The notes below the pieces were generated by a model. It was not told where the DNA came from and ran no database searches. It worked only from the letters and a program-made list of their open reading frames with translations. A program made the translations under genes and the position numbers. A DNA stretch of 5,103 nt from an uncultured Collinsella sp. (GTDB lineage: Bacteria; Actinomycetota; Coriobacteriia; Coriobacteriales; Coriobacteriaceae): the NCBI GenBank assembly GCA_900553475.1, contig USEF01000123.1, positions 1-5,103 on the forward strand, read 5' to 3'. Positions 1 through 5,103 of the stretch are shown piece by piece. Positions within the stretch are counted from its first letter, which is position 1. Every line of letters starts with the position of its first letter.

Positions 1-76
1 CCGGCTGCTCAGCATAAATAGCGGTGAGTTCCGTTCCATCGGCGGCGGCGCCATGGAATTGTTCGATGAGTGACAT
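1..76 (-). CDS. 5' end of an unrecognised gene, cut by the window edge
   Basis: An open frame starts at the ATG at 76-74 and runs off the left edge with no stop, giving 25 codons: MSLIEQFHGAAADG followed by TELTAIYAEQP. A good Shine-Dalgarno sequence, AAGGG, lies seven bases upstream of the ATG on the minus strand, which is the main reason to believe this start. It is the next gene downstream of the P-type ATPase on the same strand. The 165-base gap and the hairpin at 179-215 suggest separate transcription. I do not recognise the family. The visible N-terminus has no signal peptide or membrane segment and looks like the start of a soluble protein. No function is proposed. Confidence 0.6.
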   Translation of the reverse strand, partial: MSLIEQFHGAAADGTELTAIYAEQP

Positions 77-102
77 TGCGAATCCCTTCGGAACGTGCCA
101 TT

Positions 103-108
103 GATATA
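103..108 (-). promoter_or_regulatory. possible -10 box for the gene starting at 76
   Basis: Read on the minus strand this is TATATC, four of six matches to TATAAT, in a short AT-rich stretch 26 bases upstream of the ATG at 76. That would give a 5' leader of about 20 bases, enough for the Shine-Dalgarno site. No convincing -35 box is seen 16-18 bases upstream, so this rests on position and a partial -10 match only. Confidence 0.3.
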
Positions 109-178
109 TGGTTCGCCTCCGATGCTACGACATCGTTCCGTCATGTCACCGCATATTCAGCGATTCCGGGGTATGAGA

Positions 179-215
179 AGGGCTCCCGTTTTCCGATGTG
201 GAGAGCGGGAGCCCT
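179..215 (-). terminator. hairpin downstream of the ATPase gene, probable terminator
   Basis: The arms AGGGCTCCCG (179-188) and CGGGAGCCCT (206-215) are perfectly complementary over ten base pairs. The hairpin begins 26 bases after the ATPase stop codon and lies before the next minus-strand gene, where a terminator is expected. On the minus strand the stem is followed by TCTCAT, a weak U-tract, so termination may be incomplete. In plus-strand RNA, G-U pairs would lengthen the stem to 16 base pairs with a five-base loop (195-199), but no T-run follows on that strand. Confidence 0.5.
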
Positions 216-241
216 GACGCCGGTGGAGGCTTATGGCATTG

Positions 242-2938
242 TTATGCCATGATGCCGCGCTTGCGGTCGATGACGCGCATGATCGCCTTGTAGATCTCCA
301 TCAGCGGGATGATCAGGAAGGCCAGGCCCAAAGCGGCAAGAACGCCCTTGAGCTCAAGCGTCACAGGGCCGAAGAACATCTCGGCAAGCGTCGGCTGCAC
401 GGTCACGATCACCGTCAGCACCAGTGCCAGCGCGGCGGAAGCCCACAGCCACTTGTTCTGCTTCTTCATGGTGAACAGCGACGCACGACGGCTGCGCATA
501 TTGAAGCAGTGGAAAATCTCGACCATGTTGAGCGTGATGAACGCCATCATCACGCCTTCCTCGTCGGCATTGCCGGCGATCATATCGGCGATGTGGATGT
601 AGCCCATGTCAAAGTACACGCCCACAAAGAAGCTCGCCAGCACCAGCACGGTGATGATCAGGCCCTGGACCACGCAGTCCAGACCCATATGACCGGCAAA
701 GACACCGTCCTTGGCGTTGCGCGGCTTGCGCTTCATGATGTCGCCCTCGGCATCCTCCATGCCCAGCGCGAGCGCGGGGAAGCAGTCGGTGACCAGGTTC
801 ACCCACAGCAGCTGCACCGGCTGAAAGATGGTAAAGCCGATGAGCGTGGCGATAAACACCGAGAACACCTCGGCAAGGTTGGCCGAAAGCAGGAACTGGA
901 TGACCTTGCGGATGTTGTCGTAGATGCGGCGACCCTCTTCGCAGGCACCGATGATGGTGGCGAAATTGTCGTCGGCGAGCACCATGTCGGCGACGTTCTT
1001 GGTGACGTCGGTACCAGTAATGCCCATGCCCACGCCGATGTCGGCGCGCTTGATGGACGGGGCGTCGTTGACGCCGTCGCCCGTCATGGCCACGATCTGG
1101 TCGCGCGACTTCCAAGCCTCGACGATGCGTGTCTTGTGCTCGGGCTGGACGCGGGCGTACACGCCGTAGTCCTCGATGTGCGCGTCGAGTTCATCGTCGC
1201 TCATGCGATCGAGGTCGGCACCGGTGATGGCATGGCTGCGATCGGTGACGATGCCCAGCTGCTTGGCGATGGCCACAGCGGTGTCGATGTGGTCGCCCGT
1301 GATCATGACGGTGCGGATACCGGCATCGTGGGCCTCGCGGATGGCGTCGGCGACCTCGGGGCGGACCGGGTCAATCATGCCGGACAGGCCGCAGAAGACC
1401 AGGTCGTGCTCGAGCGCAGCGGGGCTGCAGTCGCTCGGGACCTCGGTGTAGGTGCGGCTTGCCAGCGCCAGCACGCGCAGGGCCTCGTCGGCCATGGCCT
1501 TGTTGGCGGCCACGAGCTCGGCGCGACGCTCCTCGGTCAGCGGAACGACCCTGTCGCCGTCGTAGATATGGGTGCACAGGCCGATCACCACGTCGGGCGC
1601 GCCCTTGGTGTACTGCTCATACTCGCCGTCCAGGGTCTCGACGACCACGGACATCATCTTGCGGCCCGAGTCGAACGGGGCCTCGCCCACGCGCGGGTGC
1701 TCGGCAGTCAGGCCAGTGAGGCCCGCCTTGCCGGCGTCGTTGACGAGCGCGCACTCAGTCGGCTCGCCCACGGCCTCGCCCAGCTCCTCGTCCCACTGGG
1801 CATCGGAGCACAGAGCCATGCCGGCCAGGAACTTCTCCTTAGGCGCGGCGAGCTCGTGCTTGACGACGGTCATCTTGTTTTGGGTAAGGGTACCGGTCTT
1901 GTCGGAGCAGATGGTCTGCGTGCAGCCAAGGGTCTCGACGGCAGAGAGCTTGCGGATGATTGCCTGGCGCTTGGCCATCTTGGTCACACCAAGCGACAGC
2001 ACGATGGTCACGACGGCGACCAGGCCCTCGGGGATGGCAGCGACGGCGAGCGAGACGGCGACCATAAAGGTATCGAGCAGGGCGGTCGGGTCGGTAAGAA
2101 CGTTGCCCACGCCGTGGCGGATGATATCGACACCAAAGATAACGACGCAGATGACGATAACCATGATGGTGAGGATGCGGCTGAGCTCGGCAAGCTTCAC
2201 CTGCAGCGGCGTGAGCTCTTCCTTGGCCTCGGCCAGGGCGCCGGCAATCTTGCCCATCTCGGTGTTCATACCGGTACCGACCACGACAGCGCGACCGCGA
2301 CCGTACACCACGGTGGAACCCATGTAGCACATGTTCTTGCGGTCGCCGAGCGGCACGTCGTCGGTGCCGGCGGCGAGCTCGATCACGTTGGCATGCTTCT
2401 CGACGGGCACGGACTCGCCGGTAAGGGCGGCCTCCTCGATCTTCATCGTGGCGCTCTCGAGCACGCGGCAGTCGGCCGGGACGGAGTCGCCCGCCTCGAG
2501 CATGATCACATCGCCGGGCACGAGCTCGGCGCTCGGCAGGTGCACGAGCTTGCCGTCGCGCAGCACCTTGGACTGCGCGGCGCTCATCTCCTGCAATGCC
2601 TCGAGAGCTTCCTCGCTCTTGGCCTCCTGAACCACGCCCAGCACCGAGTTGACGATAACGACGAACATGATGATGGCGACGTCGGCAAAGTCCGCCTCAC
2701 CCTTGACCATGCCCGTGAGTGCACTGATGACGGCGGCAACGATCAGCATGATGACCATGGGGTCGGCCATCTGCTCAAAGAAGCGCTTCCACAACGGCGT
2801 CTTCTCGGCTTCCTCGAGCTTGTTAGGGCCTGTCTTGGCGAGGCGCGACGACGCCTCGTCGTTGCTCAGGCCGAGGTTCTCATCGACACCTTGGTCGCTG
2901 AGTACCTCCGCCGCGGCGGACAGGTATTCCTTTTGCAT
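242..2938 (-). CDS. P-type Ca2+-transporting ATPase (type II, SERCA/PMCA-like)
   Basis: This 898-residue membrane pump uses ATP to move cations, probably Ca2+, out of the cytoplasm. The start at 2938 is supported by AGGAGG (2953-2948), nine bases upstream. Visible in order are: an N-terminal cation-ATPase domain (about 20-55); M1-M2 (59-102); an actuator domain with TGES at 173-176; M3-M4 with PEGL at 303-306; the phosphorylation motif DKTGT with Asp346; a nucleotide-binding domain with KGAPD at 445-449; DPVRP at 523-527; TGD at 547-549; TGDGVNDAP at 619-627; and M5-M10 to about 885. Residues matching SERCA calcium ligands are Glu304 (M4), Asn687 and Glu690 (M5), and Asn714, Thr717 and Asp718 (M6). 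The M8 site I glutamate appears to be Asn804, with Glu807 one turn later. Length is normal for bacterial type IIA pumps and there is no frameshift. Ca2+ is the likely substrate; Mn2+ or another cation is not excluded. Confidence 0.93.
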   Translation of the reverse strand: MQKEYLSAAAEVLSDQGVDENLGLSNDEASSRLAKTGPNKLEEAEKTPLWKRFFEQMADPMVIMLIVAAVISALTGMVKGEADFADVAIIMFVVIVNSVLGVVQEAKSEEALEALQEMSAAQSKVLRDGKLVHLPSAELVPGDVIMLEAGDSVPADCRVLESATMKIEEAALTGESVPVEKHANVIELAAGTDDVPLGDRKNMCYMGSTVVYGRGRAVVVGTGMNTEMGKIAGALAEAKEELTPLQVKLAELSRILTIMVIVICVVIFGVDIIRHGVGNVLTDPTALLDTFMVAVSLAVAAIPEGLVAVVTIVLSLGVTKMAKRQAIIRKLSAVETLGCTQTICSDKTGTLTQNKMTVVKHELAAPKEKFLAGMALCSDAQWDEELGEAVGEPTECALVNDAGKAGLTGLTAEHPRVGEAPFDSGRKMMSVVVETLDGEYEQYTKGAPDVVIGLCTHIYDGDRVVPLTEERRAELVAANKAMADEALRVLALASRTYTEVPSDCSPAALEHDLVFCGLSGMIDPVRPEVADAIREAHDAGIRTVMITGDHIDTAVAIAKQLGIVTDRSHAITGADLDRMSDDELDAHIEDYGVYARVQPEHKTRIVEAWKSRDQIVAMTGDGVNDAPSIKRADIGVGMGITGTDVTKNVADMVLADDNFATIIGACEEGRRIYDNIRKVIQFLLSANLAEVFSVFIATLIGFTIFQPVQLLWVNLVTDCFPALALGMEDAEGDIMKRKPRNAKDGVFAGHMGLDCVVQGLIITVLVLASFFVGVYFDMGYIHIADMIAGNADEEGVMMAFITLNMVEIFHCFNMRSRRASLFTMKKQNKWLWASAALALVLTVIVTVQPTLAEMFFGPVTLELKGVLAALGLAFLIIPLMEIYKAIMRVIDRKRGIMA

Positions 2939-2947
2939 ATAGAGTCC

Positions 2948-3055
2948 CCTCCTGGGATTCGGGCCACTCAGCAGATTGATGCCCGATCATAATTCCCAGG
3001 AGAAGGGCAAGGGCTCATCAAGGCTGCCGTGCTGAGCGGCAGTTGATAGTGGAGC
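2948..3055 (-). promoter_or_regulatory. possible structured leader RNA of the ATPase gene
   Basis: Minus-strand RNA here can form two hairpins. The first pairs 3013-3016 with 3052-3055, 3017-3021 with 3043-3047, and 3024-3029 with 3037-3042, leaving a seven-base loop at 3030-3036. The second has an outer nine-pair stem (2994-3002 with 2949-2957) and an inner six-pair stem (2981-2986 with 2959-2964). The outer stem covers five of the six bases of the ATPase Shine-Dalgarno AGGAGG (2953-2948), so folding should block translation. The first loop, CUCAGCA, is exactly complementary to UGCUGAG (2973-2967) in the second loop, allowing a kissing contact. No T-run follows, so control would act on translation rather than termination. 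The structure matters only if transcription starts near or above 3055. It resembles no riboswitch consensus I can recall. Confidence 0.42.
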
Positions 3056-3056
3056 T

Positions 3057-3086
3057 ATGGTACCCCAAAGCGGCGCGTCTAGCCAA
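3057..3086 (-). promoter_or_regulatory. possible promoter for the ATPase gene
   Basis: On the minus strand TTGGCT (3086-3081) and TACCAT (3062-3057) are separated by 18 bases, each matching four of six consensus positions. A start about seven bases downstream would fall near 3050, at the foot of the first leader hairpin, giving a leader of roughly 110 bases. A competing -10 box, TATGAT (2991-2986), is closer to the gene and a better hexamer, but has no -35 at normal spacing. If that one is used, the leader structure would be mostly absent. Confidence 0.33.
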
Positions 3087-3090
3087 AACA

Positions 3091-3102
3091 TTCCAATTGG
3101 AA
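3091..3102. promoter_or_regulatory. perfect 12-base palindrome, possible operator
   Basis: TTCCAATTGGAA is a perfect inverted repeat with no spacer. It lies four bases upstream of the proposed ATPase -35 box, with its centre about 46 bases before the inferred start site, a position typical for a dimeric regulator. It is about 280 bases upstream of the pyruvate kinase ATG, so it more likely concerns the ATPase. I cannot assign it to a regulator family. Confidence 0.35.
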
Positions 3103-3273
3103 ACACGGCTCGAGTGCAACGATGCAGACCGTGTGATGCTCAACATTGATAAAACGTTTTTTCTTCGGCGCATCGTCAAACTGAAATATCGCCCAGATAG
3201 CAGCGGTCAGAACGGTTGATAAAGTTATTTCATATACCGTTTTTACCGCAAAAAATGAACTTCTAATTCGGCA
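3103..3273. other. AT-rich intergenic stretch without a recognisable gene
   Basis: This is the middle of the 442-base divergent gap and is clearly richer in A and T than the genes on either side. It holds short inverted repeats, such as ACACGG (3103-3108) with CCGTGT (3129-3134), and several CGGT or ACCG motifs at 3204, 3213, 3237 and 3246. The short open frames here lack Shine-Dalgarno sites and protein-like composition. It is best read as promoter-proximal regulatory or spacer DNA. Confidence 0.5.
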
Positions 3274-3275
3274 TA

Positions 3276-3302
3276 CGGTCGATTTTTGAGGGTATTCGGT
3301 CG
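3276..3302 (+). repeat. CGGTCG direct repeat next to the pyruvate kinase promoter
   Basis: CGGTCG occurs at 3276-3281 and 3297-3302, 21 bases apart start to start, or two helical turns, so both copies lie on the same DNA face. The second copy lies in the spacer just upstream of the TATAAT box at 3312. A bound protein would contact or block RNA polymerase. Further CGGT and ACCG motifs occur upstream. The motif is short and could be coincidence. Confidence 0.3.
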
Positions 3303-3317
3303 TCATTTCGTTATAAT
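3286..3317 (+). promoter_or_regulatory. pyruvate kinase promoter
   Basis: A perfect TATAAT -10 box lies at 3312-3317. Transcription would begin near 3324, giving a leader of about 57 bases before the ATG at 3381. The best -35 candidate is TTGAGG at 3286-3291, but its 20-base spacing is longer than the usual 17. Either the -35 contact is weak or an activator helps. The -10 assignment is firmer than the -35. Confidence 0.6.
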
Positions 3318-3380
3318 CATCTCAGTTTTATTTCTTATGGTTTATCTATCAGCGCAAGACGATGTCAGATGGAGGTCTGA

Positions 3381-4841
3381 ATGTACAAGCGCACCAAGAT
3401 TGTATGCACCATGGGTCCCGCCTGCGATAGCGACGAGACCATCCGCGAGATGATCAAGGCGGGCATGAACGTCGCCCGTTTTAACTTCTCGCACGGATCC
3501 TACGACGAGCACCACGGTCGCATCGAGCGCGTCCGTCGTATTTCCAAGGAGCTCGGTCTGCCCGTCGGCATCCTGCTCGACACCAAGGGCCCCGAGGTCC
3601 GCACCGGCCTTCTGGTCGACGGCAAGAAGGTTGCCGTCAAGACCGGCGATAAGATCGTCGTTACTGCTCAGCCCACGTCCGAGGATTTCCACGGCACCTC
3701 TGAGCACATCTCCCTCGACTACCTGGCTCTGCCCTCCGAGGTCGAGAAGGGCTCCCTCATCCTGATCGATGACGGTCTGGTTGCCCTCGAGGTCGAGTCC
3801 GTCGACGGCCAGGACATGACCTGCGTCGTTAAGAACGACGGCCTGATCGGCGAGCGCAAGGGCGTCAACATGCCCAACGTCAACATCTCGCTGCCCGCCA
3901 TCACCGAGCGCGATCGTCAGGACATCCTCTTTGGCCTGACCGAGAACATCGACTACATCGCCGCTTCCTTCATCCGTGACGGCGAGTCCGTCCGCGGCAT
4001 CCGCGAGCTTTGCCGCGAGAACGGTGGCGAGCACGTGACGATCTTCCCGAAGATCGAGTGCGCCCTGGGCGTCGAGAACTTCGACGAGATTCTCGAGGCT
4101 TCCGACGGCATCATGGTCGCCCGTGGCGACCTGGGCATCGAGATCAAGCCCGAGCTCGTTCCGCACATCCAGAAGGAGATCATCGCCAAGTGCAACGCGG
4201 CCTACAAGCCCGTTATCACCGCTACGCAGATGCTCGACTCCATGCAGCAGAACCCGCGCCCAACGCGCGCCGAGGTTGCCGACGTTGCTAACGCCATCTA
4301 CGACGGCACCGACGCCGTTATGCTCTCTGGCGAGTCCGCTGCCGGTAAGTACCCGGTCGAGGCCGTCAAGATGCAGGCCAGCATTGCTCTCGAGACTGAG
4401 AAGTACCTCCCGGCTCACGCTCCGCTCGAGGTTCCGGCTGACGCTCACGGCACCCGCGTCGTCAACAACGTTGTGGGTATGTCCGCTGTGAACATGGCTA
4501 CCACCGTTGGCGCCAAGTGCATCACCGTGCCGACGACCACCGGTCGTACCGCTCGCCTGATCTCGCACTTCCGTCCCAACATGCCGATCTGCGCGTTCTC
4601 CCGCCACGAGTGGGCCGTCCAGCAGATGATTATGTACTGGGGCGTTATCCCGCACCAGGCCGAGATTACCCAGGGCACCGTCAACGGCACGATCGTCAAG
4701 GCGATCGAGACCGCTAAGGAGCTCGGCTACGTCAAGGCCGGCGATCTGACCGTCGCTACCGCTGGCGATCCCCGCATGAGCGTCCAGCTCGAGGATAAGG
4801 TCTCCTCGACCAACGTCGCTTACGTCGCTCAGGTGCGCTAA
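3381..4841 (+). CDS. pyk: pyruvate kinase
   Basis: This soluble glycolytic enzyme transfers phosphate from phosphoenolpyruvate to ADP, making pyruvate and ATP. GGAGG at 3371-3375, five bases before the ATG, fixes the start, and the protein begins in the usual family manner (KRTKIVCTMGPA). The 486 residues span the TIM-barrel A domain, the inserted B domain (about 71-168) and the C-terminal domain (about 350-486). Visible active-site residues are Arg33, Asn35 and Ser37 in RFNFSHG; Asp67 in DTKGPEVRT (67-75); Lys224 and Glu226 in FPKIE; Asp250 in ARGDLG; and Thr282 in ATQMLDSM. TTTGRT (385-390) occupies the position of the effector phosphate-binding loop, so sugar-phosphate activation is possible. 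Glu108 seems to align with the glutamate linked to K+ dependence in animal enzymes, a tentative inference. There is no extra C-terminal phosphotransfer domain as in Bacillus. Codons such as ATC, AAG, GAG and GTC dominate, as in highly expressed genes. The gene is apparently monocistronic. Confidence 0.98.
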   Translation: MYKRTKIVCTMGPACDSDETIREMIKAGMNVARFNFSHGSYDEHHGRIERVRRISKELGLPVGILLDTKGPEVRTGLLVDGKKVAVKTGDKIVVTAQPTSEDFHGTSEHISLDYLALPSEVEKGSLILIDDGLVALEVESVDGQDMTCVVKNDGLIGERKGVNMPNVNISLPAITERDRQDILFGLTENIDYIAASFIRDGESVRGIRELCRENGGEHVTIFPKIECALGVENFDEILEASDGIMVARGDLGIEIKPELVPHIQKEIIAKCNAAYKPVITATQMLDSMQQNPRPTRAEVADVANAIYDGTDAVMLSGESAAGKYPVEAVKMQASIALETEKYLPAHAPLEVPADAHGTRVVNNVVGMSAVNMATTVGAKCITVPTTTGRTARLISHFRPNMPICAFSRHEWAVQQMIMYWGVIPHQAEITQGTVNGTIVKAIETAKELGYVKAGDLTVATAGDPRMSVQLEDKVSSTNVAYVAQVR

Positions 4842-4869
4842 ATCGTACTTGCAAGCAGATTTGCATTGC

Positions 4870-4900
4870 AAAGGGCCCGGAAGGCATTGCGGGCTTTTTT
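4870..4900 (+). terminator. intrinsic terminator of pyruvate kinase
   Basis: The stem GCCCG (4875-4879) with CGGGC (4890-4894) is followed directly by six T residues (4895-4900). Upstream AAAGG can pair with the T-run through A-U and G-U pairs, and AA with TT extends the stem inward beyond a G-G mismatch. It starts 28 bases after the stop codon. This is a classic rho-independent terminator. It also has the upstream A-run that could help a weak terminator on the opposite strand. Confidence 0.9.
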
Positions 4901-5036
4901 AAGACCTTCTTCATATGCCGCCTCATCGATTTGCGTTCAGTCGCAAGCCTCTCCGATGCCGAGCGCACCACCGAAGACGCCTGCGACGGGAGCCGTTGGT
5001 CAATTGGGATGAACTGTTCACCGTCAAGCCGGCCGG

Positions 5037-5103
5037 CTAGCAGCTAGCGATCAGGGGGACTGCGGGGACGTCAGAAGCGGCAACGCGAGCCGCAAAGCCC
5101 GCC
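5037..5103 (-). CDS. possible C-terminal end of a convergent gene
   Basis: Reading leftwards from the window edge, one minus-strand frame gives AGFAARVAASDVPAVPLIASC and then TAG at 5039-5037. The other two minus frames stop sooner. The residue composition is plausible for an actinobacterial protein, but 21 codons are too few to judge. If real, the gene would converge on pyruvate kinase, leaving about 195 bases between the two stop codons. I do not recognise a family. Confidence 0.25.
   Translation of the reverse strand, partial: AGFAARVAASDVPAVPLIASC

Noticed and set aside
233..250. ATGGCAT and ATGCCAT inverted repeat over the ATPase stop codon
   Set aside because: The stem is only seven base pairs and AT-rich, partly within coding sequence, and the stronger hairpin follows 28 bases downstream of it.
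2986..2991. Minus-strand TATGAT as the main ATPase -10 box
   Set aside because: It is a good hexamer, but the nearest TTGATG lies 24 bases upstream, too far for a -35 box, and there is no TG extension. It is kept only as a competing possibility to the promoter at 3057-3086.
233..2992. 919-codon plus-strand open frame opposite the whole ATPase gene
   Set aside because: It is rich in His, Asp, Gly and Ala with no domain, and the real gene is on the other strand with all P-type ATPase motifs. Strong G/C third-position bias removes stop codons from this antisense frame.
2948..3055. Leader as a known manganese (yybP-ykoY) or cobalamin riboswitch
   Set aside because: Association with a P-type ATPase made the manganese class attractive, but I cannot find its conserved loop sequences, nor the cobalamin aptamer core.
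3136..3219. Short plus-strand open frame of 27 codons
   Set aside because: It has no ribosome site and ordinary chance length for an AT-rich stretch.
3079..3306. 75-codon minus-strand open frame in the intergenic region
   Set aside because: There is no Shine-Dalgarno site before its ATG, it begins beside the pyruvate kinase -10 box, and it contains the proposed operator and promoter elements. The protein resembles nothing I recognise.
3342..4871. 509-codon minus-strand open frame opposite pyruvate kinase
   Set aside because: It has the same cause: the composition is an Asp/Gly/Leu/Val-rich antisense shadow of a highly biased gene, without motifs, and it overlaps the pyruvate kinase terminator and Shine-Dalgarno region.
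5027..5048. AGCCGGCCGGCT palindrome and doubled GCTAGC
   Set aside because: These are short GC-rich symmetric sequences, common by chance in this composition. There is no loop for a hairpin and no T-run, so they are not called as a terminator or attachment site.

Overview
The window looks like ordinary chromosomal sequence from a high-GC Gram-positive bacterium. The coding regions are GC-rich with strong G/C third-position bias, while the divergent intergenic region is AT-rich and both main genes carry strong Shine-Dalgarno sites. The style fits Actinomycetota, and the class Coriobacteriia (for example Collinsella) is my best guess. That assignment is an impression, not the result of a comparison.

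Two complete genes stand back to back and are transcribed divergently. On the minus strand (242-2938) is an 898-residue type II P-type ATPase with every catalytic signature and the calcium-site residues of membrane helices M4, M5 and M6, so it probably exports Ca2+. On the plus strand (3381-4841) is a 486-residue pyruvate kinase, the last ATP-forming step of glycolysis. It ends in a good intrinsic terminator (4870-4900). Two gene ends are cut by the window: a minus-strand gene whose first 25 codons lie at 1-76, downstream of the ATPase and separated from it by a hairpin, and a doubtful minus-strand C-terminus at 5037-5103 that would converge on pyruvate kinase.

The 442-base intergenic region (2939-3380) is the most interesting part. 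Next to pyruvate kinase it has a perfect TATAAT box and a CGGTCG direct repeat spaced 21 bases apart. On the ATPase side it has a perfect 12-base palindrome, a possible promoter and then a possible structured leader RNA. That leader has two hairpins. The second holds the ATPase Shine-Dalgarno site in its stem, and the seven-base loop of the first is exactly complementary to seven bases in the loop of the second. The leader can also refold into a competing helix. I do not recognise it as a known riboswitch class, and it is the best candidate here for something undescribed.

No tRNA, rRNA, CRISPR array, insertion sequence or phage gene is visible. The two genes have no evident functional link beyond sharing a divergent control region.
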